64,000 nucleotides of DNA from the NCBI RefSeq assembly GCF_029577735.1, contig NZ_JARQTO010000005.1, positions 24,106 to 88,105 of the forward strand. Reading direction: 5' to 3'. The notes below the pieces were generated by a model. That model did no database searches, had not been told where the DNA came from, and saw only the letters and a list, made by a program, of their open reading frames with translations. The position numbers were made by a program, and so were the translations under genes. The stretch comes from Exercitatus varius (GTDB lineage: Bacteria > Pseudomonadota > Gammaproteobacteria > Enterobacterales > Pasteurellaceae). This document shows, one piece after another, positions 44,430-53,232 of the stretch (the first letter of the stretch is position 1; each line of letters opens with the position of its first letter).

Positions 44430-45254
44430 ATGACGCAATTCATTGAATTAAGCCAATATACCTTAATCGTTATCGCAGGCGAAGAGGCGGAAACCTATTT
44501 GCAAGGGCAGTTGACGACGGACGTCACCGCCCTTGCCGTAAGAGATTCCACGCTCACCGCCCATTGTGATCCGAAAGGCAAAGTGAGCGCCGTTTTCCGT
44601 TTGATTCGGGTGGCTGAACAACGTTTTTACGCGTTAATCAGAACCTGTTTATTGCCTCTCGCCCTTGATCAACTGAAAAAATATGCGGTGTTTTCGAAAG
44701 TCACCTTTGCGCAGGAAAACGAGGCCAAACTGGTGGGCGTTATCGGCGACACGACGCTGCCCGTGCAGGCCGCATTCGGCAATCGCGCGATTTTGATTAA
44801 CCCGCAAAGTGCGGTCGATTTTAACGAAGTTTTTAGCGCATGGGATTTGGCGGATATACAGCAAGGCTATCCGATTCTAACGGACAAATCACAACTGGAA
44901 TTTATTCCGCAAGCCTTGAATTTACAGGCGATAGAACAAGCCATATCCTTCCGTAAAGGCTGTTACATCGGACAGGAAACGGTAGCTCGCGCCAAATACC
45001 GCGGCGCCAACAAACGGGCGATGTTTAGCTTCCGAGCCGCTACGGATTTCACCCCGGCGGCAGGCGTCGAAATCGAAATGCGACTGGAAAGCGGCTGGCG
45101 TAAAACCGGCACTATTCTCAGCACCGTTCATGCCGACGGAAAATTATGGCTGCAAGCGGTGTTAAACCGTTTTGAAGGCAATCCGGAATTCCGCCTGGCG
45201 GAAAATCAGGTTCCCCTTGAATTACAGCCGTTGCCGTATGGGTTAGAGGATTAA
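44430..45254 (+). CDS. ygfZ: Folate-binding tRNA-modifying protein YgfZ
   Basis: This 274-residue GcvT-like protein takes part in folate-dependent Fe-S cluster maintenance and tRNA thiolation. The hallmark motif KGCYIGQETVARAKYRG, with the functional Cys, is intact. N-terminal EEAETYLQGQLTTDV is also typical. It lies 2 bases after yicC, so the two are probably co-translated. Confidence 0.92.
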   Translation: MTQFIELSQYTLIVIAGEEAETYLQGQLTTDVTALAVRDSTLTAHCDPKGKVSAVFRLIRVAEQRFYALIRTCLLPLALDQLKKYAVFSKVTFAQENEAKLVGVIGDTTLPVQAAFGNRAILINPQSAVDFNEVFSAWDLADIQQGYPILTDKSQLEFIPQALNLQAIEQAISFRKGCYIGQETVARAKYRGANKRAMFSFRAATDFTPAAGVEIEMRLESGWRKTGTILSTVHADGKLWLQAVLNRFEGNPEFRLAENQVPLELQPLPYGLED

Positions 45255-45270
45255 AACGGCATAACAAACA

Positions 45271-45311
45271 AAAGTGCGGGCAAAAAACTTTCATTTTTTT
45301 ACCCGCACTTT
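45271..45311. terminator. Bidirectional uptake-signal hairpin between ygfZ and ilvA
   Basis: AAAGTGCGGG (45271-45280) faces CCCGCACTTT (45302-45311), with A and T runs in between. It uses the variant AAGTGCGGG instead of AAGTGCGGT. The two genes converge here. Confidence 0.7.
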
Positions 45312-45339
45312 ATTGGTCGTTGACCTTTTCAGCCCGCCG

Positions 45340-46878
45340 TTACAGCAGAAAATAACGATAGGCCGGGCTGTTTGTGACGTCCTGATAACCGTAACCGAGC
45401 GCCTGCAGGTGCTGATTGAATGCCTGTAAATCACTGTCATCGATTTGGAAACCGGCCAGTACATCGCCGTAATCTGCGCCGTGTCCGCGATAATGGAACA
45501 GCGAAATATTGGCCTTGGTGGTGCCCAGCGTTTCCAAGAATTTCAACAGCGCGCCTTTCTGTTCCGGAAATTCGAAACTGTAAAGCCGTTCCTTGAGCGG
45601 ACTGGACGAACGTCCGCCAATCATATAACGCACATGGGTTTTGGCGATTTCGTCGTCGGATAAATCCTGCACGTCGTAACCGCCCTGTTTGAGTTGGGCT
45701 AAAATCGCCGCTTTTTCTTCGGCGCCGGTAATCCGAACCCCGACGAAAATGCGCGCCTGTCGTTCGTCCGCATAGCGGTAGTTAAATTCCGTCACCGCAT
45801 TTTGTCCTAGAATCTGACAGAATTTCAAAAAGCTGCCCCGTTGCTCCGGAATGGTCACGGCAAATAAGGCTTCGTTTTGTTCGCCGATTTCACAACGTTC
45901 GGACACATAACGCAAAGTGTGAAAATTCAGATTGGCGCCGGAAAGCACGTTCACCAGCGTTTCGCCTTTAATCCGACGTTCTTTTACGTATTTTTTCAAT
46001 CCCGCCAAAGATAAGGCGCCGGAAGGCTCGGACACCGCGCGCACGTTTTCAAACATATCTTTCATGGCGGCGCAGATTTCATCGCCGTCAACGGTAATCA
46101 CTTCGTCCAGATATTGTTGACAAACGCGGAAGGTTTCGTCGCCGATACGTTTCACCGCCACCCCGTCGGCGAACAAGCCGACGCGTTCCAAATCCACCGG
46201 TTTGCCGGCTTCCAAAGCGGCTTTCAGACAGGCGGAATCTTCCGCCTCCACGCCAATCACTTTAATTTCCGGCATTAACTGTTTGACTAGCACCGCAATG
46301 CCCGCCGCCAAACCGCCGCCGCCCACCGGCACAAATACGCGATTGACGCGGCTGTTTTGCTGAATAATTTCCATGCCGATGGAACCCTGACCGGCAATCA
46401 CGGCAGGATGATCAAAAGGCGGAATAAATGTCATGCGTTTGCTTTCAGACAGTTCCACCGCTTTGGCTTTGGCTTCATCGAAATTGGCGCCGTACAATAA
46501 CACTTCGCCGCCGAAACCGCGCACGGCGTCCACTTTAATGGACGGCGTGTTCTGCGGCATCACGATTAAGGCGCGAATGCCGGCGTTTTTGGCGGATAGC
46601 GCCACGCCCTGCGCATGATTACCGGCGGAAGCGGTGATGACGCCCGCCGCTTTCTGTTCTGGCGCAAGACCGGCGATCATGGCATAAGCTCCGCGCAATT
46701 TGAAGCTGTGCACCGGCTGGCGATCTTCTCGTTTCACGAAAATCCGGTTTTCCAGTTTTTCCGACAGTTTCGGCATGGCCTGCAGCGGCGTGACCTGCGC
46801 CAGTTCATATACTTTTGAACTTAACACCGCTCTGAGATATTCCGAGCCGATTGGTTGTTTTGATAAGTTATTCGTCAT
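45340..46878 (-). CDS. ilvA: Threonine ammonia-lyase, biosynthetic
   Basis: This 512-residue PLP enzyme deaminates threonine to 2-oxobutanoate, the first committed step to isoleucine. The PLP lysine is at residue 60 in PVHSFKLRGAYAM, and SAGNHAQGVA and PVGGGGLAAG are typical. The C-terminal third holds two ACT-like regulatory domains (VTIPEQRGSFLKFCQIL, FEFPEQKGALLKFLETL) for isoleucine feedback. It follows ilvD on the same strand but is separated from it by a ZIP transporter gene. Confidence 0.96.
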   Translation of the reverse strand: MTNNLSKQPIGSEYLRAVLSSKVYELAQVTPLQAMPKLSEKLENRIFVKREDRQPVHSFKLRGAYAMIAGLAPEQKAAGVITASAGNHAQGVALSAKNAGIRALIVMPQNTPSIKVDAVRGFGGEVLLYGANFDEAKAKAVELSESKRMTFIPPFDHPAVIAGQGSIGMEIIQQNSRVNRVFVPVGGGGLAAGIAVLVKQLMPEIKVIGVEAEDSACLKAALEAGKPVDLERVGLFADGVAVKRIGDETFRVCQQYLDEVITVDGDEICAAMKDMFENVRAVSEPSGALSLAGLKKYVKERRIKGETLVNVLSGANLNFHTLRYVSERCEIGEQNEALFAVTIPEQRGSFLKFCQILGQNAVTEFNYRYADERQARIFVGVRITGAEEKAAILAQLKQGGYDVQDLSDDEIAKTHVRYMIGGRSSSPLKERLYSFEFPEQKGALLKFLETLGTTKANISLFHYRGHGADYGDVLAGFQIDDSDLQAFNQHLQALGYGYQDVTNSPAYRYFLL

Positions 46879-47019
46879 AATTTATTCCGTTTTTCTTTTT
46901 ATTTTTCATTTTCCGAGCAATTGCCGAACCGGCTTTTTTGTTGCTTGCCGGCGCTGAAAACCGGTTGCAAAAACATTGAAATTTTTGACCGCACTTTTAC
47001 CCTTAATGAAAGTAAAGCC

Positions 47020-47850
47020 CTAACCCAACGCCACATCCAACACCATCATCACCACAAATCCCAGCATTAATCCCATGGTGGCGCTGTCACCGTAGCCATT
47101 TCCCTGAGATTCGGGAATCAATTCTTCCACCACCACGAAAATCATCGCGCCGGCGGCGAAAGCTAAGGCATAAGGTAAAACGGATGACATGGACATCACA
47201 AATGCGGCCCCTAACACCGCGCCGATAGGTTCGACAACGGCGGACATAGAACCGTACCAGAACGCTTTCCCGCGGCTGTTGCCTTCGGCGCGAATCGGCA
47301 ATGACAGCGCCGCACCTTCGGGAATGTTCTGCAAACCGATCCCTACCGCCAGACTGACGGCGCCCATTAAGGACAAGCCCATGTCCGCCGTTTGCGACGC
47401 CAAAGCGCCGAAAGTCACGCCGATCGCCAATCCTTCCGGAAAATTATGAATGGTGATGGCCAAAAACAGCAGGGTGGATTTCGACAGTTTTTGCTTGTAC
47501 GCGGGCAGTCCTTCCGCCTCTTCAACAGGCATATTTAAGTGCAAATGCGGCACGAATTTGTCGATCAGACGCAAACAATAACCGCCGGCAATAAAGCCGA
47601 CTGCCACCGGCACCCACGCCCATTTGCCGTAATCCGCCTCCGCATAATCCAGCGCAGGATTGAGCAGAGACCAGAAAGACGCGGCAATCATCACACCGGC
47701 GGCGGCTCCCATCAGGATATCGAGCAATTTGCGGTCCACATGCTTGAAGAAATATACAAATGCCGAGCCGAAAACGGTACAACCCCAGGTAAACAAACCG
47801 GCGACAAATGCCTGACAAACGGGATTCAACGACAAGAAATAATCAACCAT
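47020..47850 (-). CDS. ZIP-family divalent metal transporter
   Basis: This 276-residue inner-membrane protein belongs to the ZIP family, which imports zinc and related metals. The paired metal-site motifs HNFPEGLAIG and GLQNIPEGAALSL on adjacent helices are clear, with about eight membrane segments. A histidine-containing loop (FVPHLHLNMP) lies between helices 3 and 4. It sits between ilvD and ilvA, separated from ilvD by an uptake-signal hairpin, so it may not be part of the ilv unit. Confidence 0.9.
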   Translation of the reverse strand: MVDYFLSLNPVCQAFVAGLFTWGCTVFGSAFVYFFKHVDRKLLDILMGAAAGVMIAASFWSLLNPALDYAEADYGKWAWVPVAVGFIAGGYCLRLIDKFVPHLHLNMPVEEAEGLPAYKQKLSKSTLLFLAITIHNFPEGLAIGVTFGALASQTADMGLSLMGAVSLAVGIGLQNIPEGAALSLPIRAEGNSRGKAFWYGSMSAVVEPIGAVLGAAFVMSMSSVLPYALAFAAGAMIFVVVEELIPESQGNGYGDSATMGLMLGFVVMMVLDVALG

Positions 47851-47878
47851 TCACTTTTCTCCCTATCCTGATACAAAT

Positions 47879-47906
47879 AAAAGTGCGGTCAGAATAACCG
47901 CACTTT
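47879..47906 (-). terminator. Uptake-signal hairpin after ilvD
   Basis: AAAAGTGCGGT pairs with ACCGCACTTTT around CAGAATA, with the stem flanked by A and T. It follows the ilvD stop codon, and the ZIP gene begins 29 bases further on. Confidence 0.75.
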
Positions 47907-47910
47907 TTGC

Positions 47911-49755
47911 TTAAAGTTTTGTTTTATCGCGCACCGCACCTTTGTCCGCCGAAGTGGCGAAATGACCAAAGATTTTCAAGGCGGTGGAAACTTCGCGCTG
48001 ACGACTTTCCGGTTGCCACGCCCGATCGCCTTTGGCTTCCATAGCAGCGCGGCGGGCGGCGAGTTCGTCATCGGAAATCACCAGATTGATGGTACGGTTC
48101 GGAATATCGATTGCAATGGAATCGTTATCCTTAACCAAACCGATGGCGCCGCCGGAGGCCGCTTCCGGCGAGGCGTGACCGATGGATAAACCCGAGGTGC
48201 CGCCGGAGAATCGTCCGTCCGTCAATAACGCGCATTTTTTGCCTAATCCCATGGATTTCAGGTAGCTGGTCGGATACAGCATTTCCTGCATTCCGGGGCC
48301 GCCTTTCGGGCCTTCGTAACGAATCACCACGACGTGACCTTCTTTCACTTTACCGCCCAAAATGCCGGCAACGGCATCTTCCTGGCTTTCGAACACGATA
48401 GCCTTACCGGTGAATTTCCAGATGGATTCGTCGACGCCCGCGGTTTTCACGATACAGCCGTCTTCCGCAATGTTACCGAATAACACGGCTAAACCGCCTT
48501 CTTCCGTCACCGCATGAGCGCGATCGCGGATACAGCCGTTAGCGCGGTCGTCATCCACCGTATCCCAACGGCAATCCTGAGAAAACGCTTCCGTGGTACG
48601 AATGCCCGCCGGACCGGCGCGGAAGAATTTATTCAGTTTTTCGTCTTTATTGCGCATGATGTCGTATTGATTGAGCTGTTCTTCCATGGTTAAGCCCAAA
48701 ATGGTTTTCACATCACGGTGAATGAGACCGGCGCGATCCAATTCGCCCACAATGCCCATAATACCGCCGGCGCGATGAACGTCTTCCATGTGGTATTTGT
48801 TGGTGTTCGGCGCAATTTTGCTTAAGCACGGCACCACCCGGGACAAGCGGTCGATATCCGCCATTTTAAAATCGACGCCCGCTTCCTGCGCCACGGCTAA
48901 CAAATGCAGCACGGTGTTGCTGGAACCGCCCATGGCGATGTCCAGACTCATGGCGTTTTCGAACGCTTCAAAGGTGGCGATGGAACGCGGCAGAACGCTG
49001 TAATCGTCCTGTTCGTAGTGACGTTTGCAGATTTCCACGATTTTGCGACCGGCTTCCAGGAATAATTGTTTGCGATCCGCATGAGTGGCCAGCATCGAAC
49101 CGTTGCCCGGCAGGCTTAAACCCAACGCTTCGGTCAAACAGTTCATCGAGTTGGCGGTGAACATACCGGAACAGGCGCCGCAAGTCGGACAGGCGCTTTT
49201 TTCAATGGCGTCCACATCGGCGTCGGACACGTTGGCATCCGCGCTTTGAATCATGGCGTCGATTAAGTCTAATTTAATCAGTTTGTCGGAAAGCTTGGTT
49301 TTTCCCGCTTCCATCGGGCCGCCGGAGACAAAAATCGTCGGAATGTTCAAACGCATAGCCGCCATTAACATTCCCGGTGTGATTTTGTCGCAGTTGGAAA
49401 TACAAACCATGGCGTCGGCGCAATGCGCGTTCACCATATATTCCACGGAATCCGCAATTAAATCGCGGCTCGGCAAAGAATAAAGCATGCCGCCGTGTCC
49501 CATGGCGATACCGTCGTCCACCGCAATGGTATTGAATTCTTTGGCGACGCCGCCCGCTTTTTCAATTTCGCGCGCAACCAGTTGCCCCATATCTTTTAAG
49601 TGAACGTGTCCCGGTACGAATTGGGTGAAGGAATTTACCACCGCAATAATCGGTTTACCGAAGTCGTTTTCTCTCATTCCCGTCGCACGCCACAATGCGC
49701 GCGCGCCTGCCATATTCCGACCTTGTGTACTGGTCGCCGAACGTAAAACCGGCAT
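47911..49755 (-). CDS. ilvD: Dihydroxy-acid dehydratase
   Basis: This 614-residue Fe-S enzyme dehydrates dihydroxy-acids in valine and isoleucine synthesis. Cluster cysteines are visible in VCISNCDKITPGM and SACPTCGACSGMF, and the substrate lid shows LTDGRFSGGTSGLSIGH. The start is MPVLRSATSTQGRNMAGAR. It follows ilvM after 144 bases that contain an uptake signal and an A/T-rich imperfect hairpin but no gene. Confidence 0.97.
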   Translation of the reverse strand: MPVLRSATSTQGRNMAGARALWRATGMRENDFGKPIIAVVNSFTQFVPGHVHLKDMGQLVAREIEKAGGVAKEFNTIAVDDGIAMGHGGMLYSLPSRDLIADSVEYMVNAHCADAMVCISNCDKITPGMLMAAMRLNIPTIFVSGGPMEAGKTKLSDKLIKLDLIDAMIQSADANVSDADVDAIEKSACPTCGACSGMFTANSMNCLTEALGLSLPGNGSMLATHADRKQLFLEAGRKIVEICKRHYEQDDYSVLPRSIATFEAFENAMSLDIAMGGSSNTVLHLLAVAQEAGVDFKMADIDRLSRVVPCLSKIAPNTNKYHMEDVHRAGGIMGIVGELDRAGLIHRDVKTILGLTMEEQLNQYDIMRNKDEKLNKFFRAGPAGIRTTEAFSQDCRWDTVDDDRANGCIRDRAHAVTEEGGLAVLFGNIAEDGCIVKTAGVDESIWKFTGKAIVFESQEDAVAGILGGKVKEGHVVVIRYEGPKGGPGMQEMLYPTSYLKSMGLGKKCALLTDGRFSGGTSGLSIGHASPEAASGGAIGLVKDNDSIAIDIPNRTINLVISDDELAARRAAMEAKGDRAWQPESRQREVSTALKIFGHFATSADKGAVRDKTKL

Positions 49756-49899
49756 AATAATCTCTCCAAATAAATTGTTAAATTCCGACCGTTTTGATCG
49801 TCAAAGTGCGGTCAAAAAAACGAAAGTTTTTTCTCCTGATTTTTTGGCTTTATCAAGCGAGTGAAAAAGCCGATGCCGCCGCATTCGTTGCGGACGGAC

Positions 49900-50133
49900 T
49901 TATTCGCAGCTTTCGCAGGTTACGTCCACCACATCGAAAAGTTTCGCCACTTGGTTTACCAGCCGGCAAACGTCGCGTTCGCCGATAACGGTTAAATCCA
50001 GCCAGACTTTCTCATTTTCCAGCAACATTTTCATACGGGTTACGGTGAATCCACGGTGGCGTACGACGCGCAAAATGCGTTCCAACACTTCGGGACGATG
50101 ATTTGCCACGATAGTCATTTCGGTTTGTGTCAT
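49900..50133 (-). CDS. ilvM: Acetolactate synthase II small subunit
   Basis: This 77-residue ACT-domain protein is the regulatory subunit of acetolactate synthase II. It shows the ACT pattern in VANHRPEVLERILRVVRHRGF and ends in a cysteine-containing VTCESCE. It lies 16 bases downstream of ilvG on the same strand. Confidence 0.9.
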   Translation of the reverse strand: MTQTEMTIVANHRPEVLERILRVVRHRGFTVTRMKMLLENEKVWLDLTVIGERDVCRLVNQVAKLFDVVDVTCESCE

Positions 50134-50149
50134 GTTTAGCCTCTTGCGA

Positions 50150-51808
50150 TTAACTCATTTCTTCGATCATATCCGTGTTGCAGGCGCCGGGCGGCACCAA
50201 CGGCCAAACGTTTTCGTCTTCATGAATGCAAACATGCAGGAAATAAGCGCCTTCGGCATTCAGTAATCGATCCAGCGCGGCGCTGACGTCGCCCGCTTTT
50301 TCGATGCGTTCGCCCGCAATTCCGAAAGCGGACGCCAAAGTGACGAAATCCGGGTTATCATCCAGCACGGTGGCGCTGTGGCGACCGTGGAAAAACAAGG
50401 ATTGCCACTGACGCACCATGCCGAGGCGTTGGTTGTCAAGCAACAAAATTTTCACCGGCACACGACCGGATTTCACCGCGCCCAGTTCCTGAATATTCAT
50501 CATAATGGAACCGTCGCCGGTGACTAAAATTACATCGTCCGCAGGGCGGGCTTTTTGCGCGCCGATCGCCGCCGGCAACCCGAATCCCATGGTACCGAAA
50601 CCGGCGGAAGTAATGAAATTTTCCGGAGCGAAATGTCGCATGTGTTGCGCCGCCCACATTTGATGTTGACCGACATCGGTGACAATCACCGCATTTTCCG
50701 CTTTGCGGCGAGATAAAGTATGAAGCAGCCAGTTCGGATTAATCTCGCCTTCGCCCTGATTTTCCTGATAAGTAAAATCGAAATCCCGTTTTAAGCGCAG
50801 CACGTCTTCGCGCCAAGGTTGAATATCCAACACCAGAGTGAGCGCTTCCAGCGTTTGGTTCAAATCGCCCTGCAAGGCAATATCCGCTTGGCGCAATTTG
50901 CCGATTTCCGCCGCATCGATGTCCGCGTGAATCACTTTCGCGTTAGTGGCGAAAGATTCCAGTTTACCGGTGACGCGATCGTCGAAACGGGCGCCAAGCA
51001 CGATCAGCAAATCCGCTTCCTGGGTGGCATAATTGGCCGCTTTGGTGCCGTGCATACCGATCATTCCCATGTAATACGGATCCGACGGCAACACCGCGCC
51101 CAATCCTTTCAGCGTGGAAACGCTCGGAATCCGGCCGATTTCCAAAAAACGACGCAATGCCGGCACCGCATGCGCCATTCCGACACCGCCGCCTACATAA
51201 ACGATCGGGCGTTTGGAAACTTTCAATAATTCCACCGCACTTTTCAGGTTTTGCGCATTCGCGGGAGCCGGGTTTAATTTCTCCCATACCACCGGTTGCA
51301 AGCGGGTTTCGGCGAATTGAACGTCTTTCGGAATATCAATCAAAACGGGGCCGGGTCTGCCGCTTTTGGCAATTTGGAAGGCTTTGGCGAACACATCGGG
51401 TAATTCGTCGATGTTTTGCACGATGAAACTGTGTTTGGTGCAAGCGAGGGACAAACCAAGCACATCCGCTTCCTGGAACGCGTCGGTACCAATTAGCCCA
51501 CTCCCCACCTGTCCGGTAATGGCGACCACCGGAATGCTGTCCATCAGCGCGTCGCCCAGGCCGGTGATTAAATTGGTGGCGCCGGGACCGGAAGTGGCAA
51601 TACAGACGCCGACGGTATCGTTACCGCGCGCCCGGGCGTAACCGATTGCTTCGATGGCCGCACCTTGTTCGTTGCGACAAAGAAAATGTTCGATGCCGCT
51701 GTCGTAAAGCGCATCGTAAACGGGCATAATCGCCCCGCCCGGATAACCGAATACCGTGGTGACTCCCTGGGCTTTCAAACATTCTGTGACTAGTCTCGCA
51801 CCGTTCAT
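50150..51808 (-). CDS. ilvG: Acetolactate synthase II large subunit
   Basis: This 552-residue thiamine-diphosphate enzyme makes acetolactate and acetohydroxybutyrate. The catalytic Glu lies in RNEQGAAIEAIGYAR, and the ThDP motif is GDGSIMMNIQELGAVKSGRVPVKILLLDN. The frame is complete, unlike the frameshifted gene of E. coli K-12. A short upstream gap leaves no room for a leader-peptide attenuator of the enterobacterial type; on the minus strand a perfect TATAAT (51866-51861) lies about 55 bases upstream of the start. Confidence 0.96.
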   Translation of the reverse strand: MNGARLVTECLKAQGVTTVFGYPGGAIMPVYDALYDSGIEHFLCRNEQGAAIEAIGYARARGNDTVGVCIATSGPGATNLITGLGDALMDSIPVVAITGQVGSGLIGTDAFQEADVLGLSLACTKHSFIVQNIDELPDVFAKAFQIAKSGRPGPVLIDIPKDVQFAETRLQPVVWEKLNPAPANAQNLKSAVELLKVSKRPIVYVGGGVGMAHAVPALRRFLEIGRIPSVSTLKGLGAVLPSDPYYMGMIGMHGTKAANYATQEADLLIVLGARFDDRVTGKLESFATNAKVIHADIDAAEIGKLRQADIALQGDLNQTLEALTLVLDIQPWREDVLRLKRDFDFTYQENQGEGEINPNWLLHTLSRRKAENAVIVTDVGQHQMWAAQHMRHFAPENFITSAGFGTMGFGLPAAIGAQKARPADDVILVTGDGSIMMNIQELGAVKSGRVPVKILLLDNQRLGMVRQWQSLFFHGRHSATVLDDNPDFVTLASAFGIAGERIEKAGDVSAALDRLLNAEGAYFLHVCIHEDENVWPLVPPGACNTDMIEEMS

Positions 51809-51968
51809 TGAAATTCCTGTAAATACGATTTGTTATTATGCGTTATGAATGAAAGGTCTCATTATAGCGCTCTTTCGCCTGATTCCTATCATTTATTACC
51901 GAAAGTGCGGTCAAAATTTTAATAATTTTGATATGATACGAAAAACTTTTCAGTGTAAGGATGTCAAA

Positions 51969-52787
51969 ATGAAAAAATTCCCCTTTCGTACCTTTGTTTC
52001 CGACATGGACGGCACGCTGCTGAACGCTCATCATGTGGTCGGCGATTTCACCCGTTCCACCTTGAAAAAACTCGACGAACGCGGCATTGATATTATTCTC
52101 GCCACCGGTCGCGGTTATGCGGACGTGTCTTCCATTCTGAACAGTATGGAAATTGAAAACGCCGCTATGGTCACTTCTAACGGTGCGGAAGTGCATGATT
52201 TAAAAGGCAATTTAATTTACAGCAATTATCTGCCGGAAGAATTGGCGTTTGACATCATGCAGGAAAGTTTTAATCCGAAAAACGTGTGCTTAAACAGCTA
52301 CCAGGGCGACGAATGGTTTATCAATGTGGACTTGCCGGCCTTAATGAAATATCACAAAGAATCGGGTTTCAGTTATCAGGTGGTGGATTTCGCCGCTCAT
52401 CACGGACGCCGGACGCAGAAAGTGTTTTTTATCGGACGTTCGCTGGAGGATTTACTGCCGCTGGAAAAACAGTTACGGGAAAAATACGGCGAATACACGT
52501 CCATTATGTATTCCACCCCGCAATGCCTGGAAGTGATGAATAAAAACGTGTCAAAAGCGACCGCACTTTCTGCGCTGGTGGAACAGCGGGATTACGATTT
52601 GACAGATTGCATCGCGTTCGGCGACGGCATGAATGACATCGAAATGCTCACCGAAGTAGGCAAGGGCTGCGTTATGGGCAATGCGGATGCGCGCATGGTA
52701 GAAAAAGTGCCGCATTTGGAACGCATCGGTTTCAACAAAGATGAAGCGGTGGCCAGTTATGCCCGCGCCGTCTTCGGAATTTATTGA
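51969..52787 (+). CDS. Cof-type HAD-superfamily phosphatase
   Basis: This 272-residue phosphatase belongs to the Cof/type IIB HAD family, which removes phosphate from sugar phosphates or cofactors. Motif I is VSDMDGTLLNAHH, motif II is the TGRG region, and motif III/IV is IAFGDGMNDIEMLTEVGKG. The start at MKKFPFRTF (51969) has TAAGGA upstream; the frame is open for 40 more codons but these are not family-like. It ends one base before crcB. Confidence 0.9.
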   Translation: MKKFPFRTFVSDMDGTLLNAHHVVGDFTRSTLKKLDERGIDIILATGRGYADVSSILNSMEIENAAMVTSNGAEVHDLKGNLIYSNYLPEELAFDIMQESFNPKNVCLNSYQGDEWFINVDLPALMKYHKESGFSYQVVDFAAHHGRRTQKVFFIGRSLEDLLPLEKQLREKYGEYTSIMYSTPQCLEVMNKNVSKATALSALVEQRDYDLTDCIAFGDGMNDIEMLTEVGKGCVMGNADARMVEKVPHLERIGFNKDEAVASYARAVFGIY

Positions 52788-52788
52788 T

Positions 52789-53169
52789 ATGTGGCAGCCT
52801 CTTTTACTGATCAGCGGCGGCGCGGCATTAGGCGCTTCCGCACGCTGGGCGTTGGGCATATGGCTGAATCCGTTGTTCAATCATCTTGCTTTCGGCACCC
52901 TCATTGCCAATTATGCCGGCTGTTTCATCATCGGCGTTTGCACCGCGATTTTCTGGCAATTTCCGCAACTCAGCGCCGCTGTTAAGTTGTTTGTCATTAC
53001 CGGTTTTCTCGGCAGCCTCACCACTTTTTCGTCATTTTCCGCCGAAGTGGTGGAAAACTTTCTGCAAGGCAAAATCGGCTGGGCGTTCGGCATTATGAGC
53101 CTGCATCTGTTCGGTTGTCTTGCCTTCACATTTTTAGGCATTTTTCTGACCGCACTTTGGTGGAAATAA
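52789..53169 (+). CDS. crcB: Fluoride channel CrcB/Fluc
   Basis: This 126-residue protein with four membrane segments forms a dual-topology dimer that exports fluoride. It shows GGAALGASARW near the N-terminus, the GTLIANYAGCF segment and the signature GFLGSLTTFSSFSAE. The start at MWQPLLL overlaps the context of the phosphatase stop (TGATATG). No fluoride riboswitch is visible, and the gene is probably co-transcribed with the phosphatase. A terminator follows. Confidence 0.93.
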   Translation: MWQPLLLISGGAALGASARWALGIWLNPLFNHLAFGTLIANYAGCFIIGVCTAIFWQFPQLSAAVKLFVITGFLGSLTTFSSFSAEVVENFLQGKIGWAFGIMSLHLFGCLAFTFLGIFLTALWWK

Positions 53170-53185
53170 AGGTTTCGGGCGAAAC

Positions 53186-53223
53186 AAAAAAGGTCTCAAT
53201 CCTTCCGAATTCAGACCTTTTTT
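53186..53223. terminator. Bidirectional terminator between crcB and glyS
   Basis: AAAAAGGTCT pairs with AGACCTTTTT across about 16 bases, with A and T runs on both sides. The two genes converge here. Confidence 0.85.
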
Positions 53224-53232
53224 CTGATGGAT

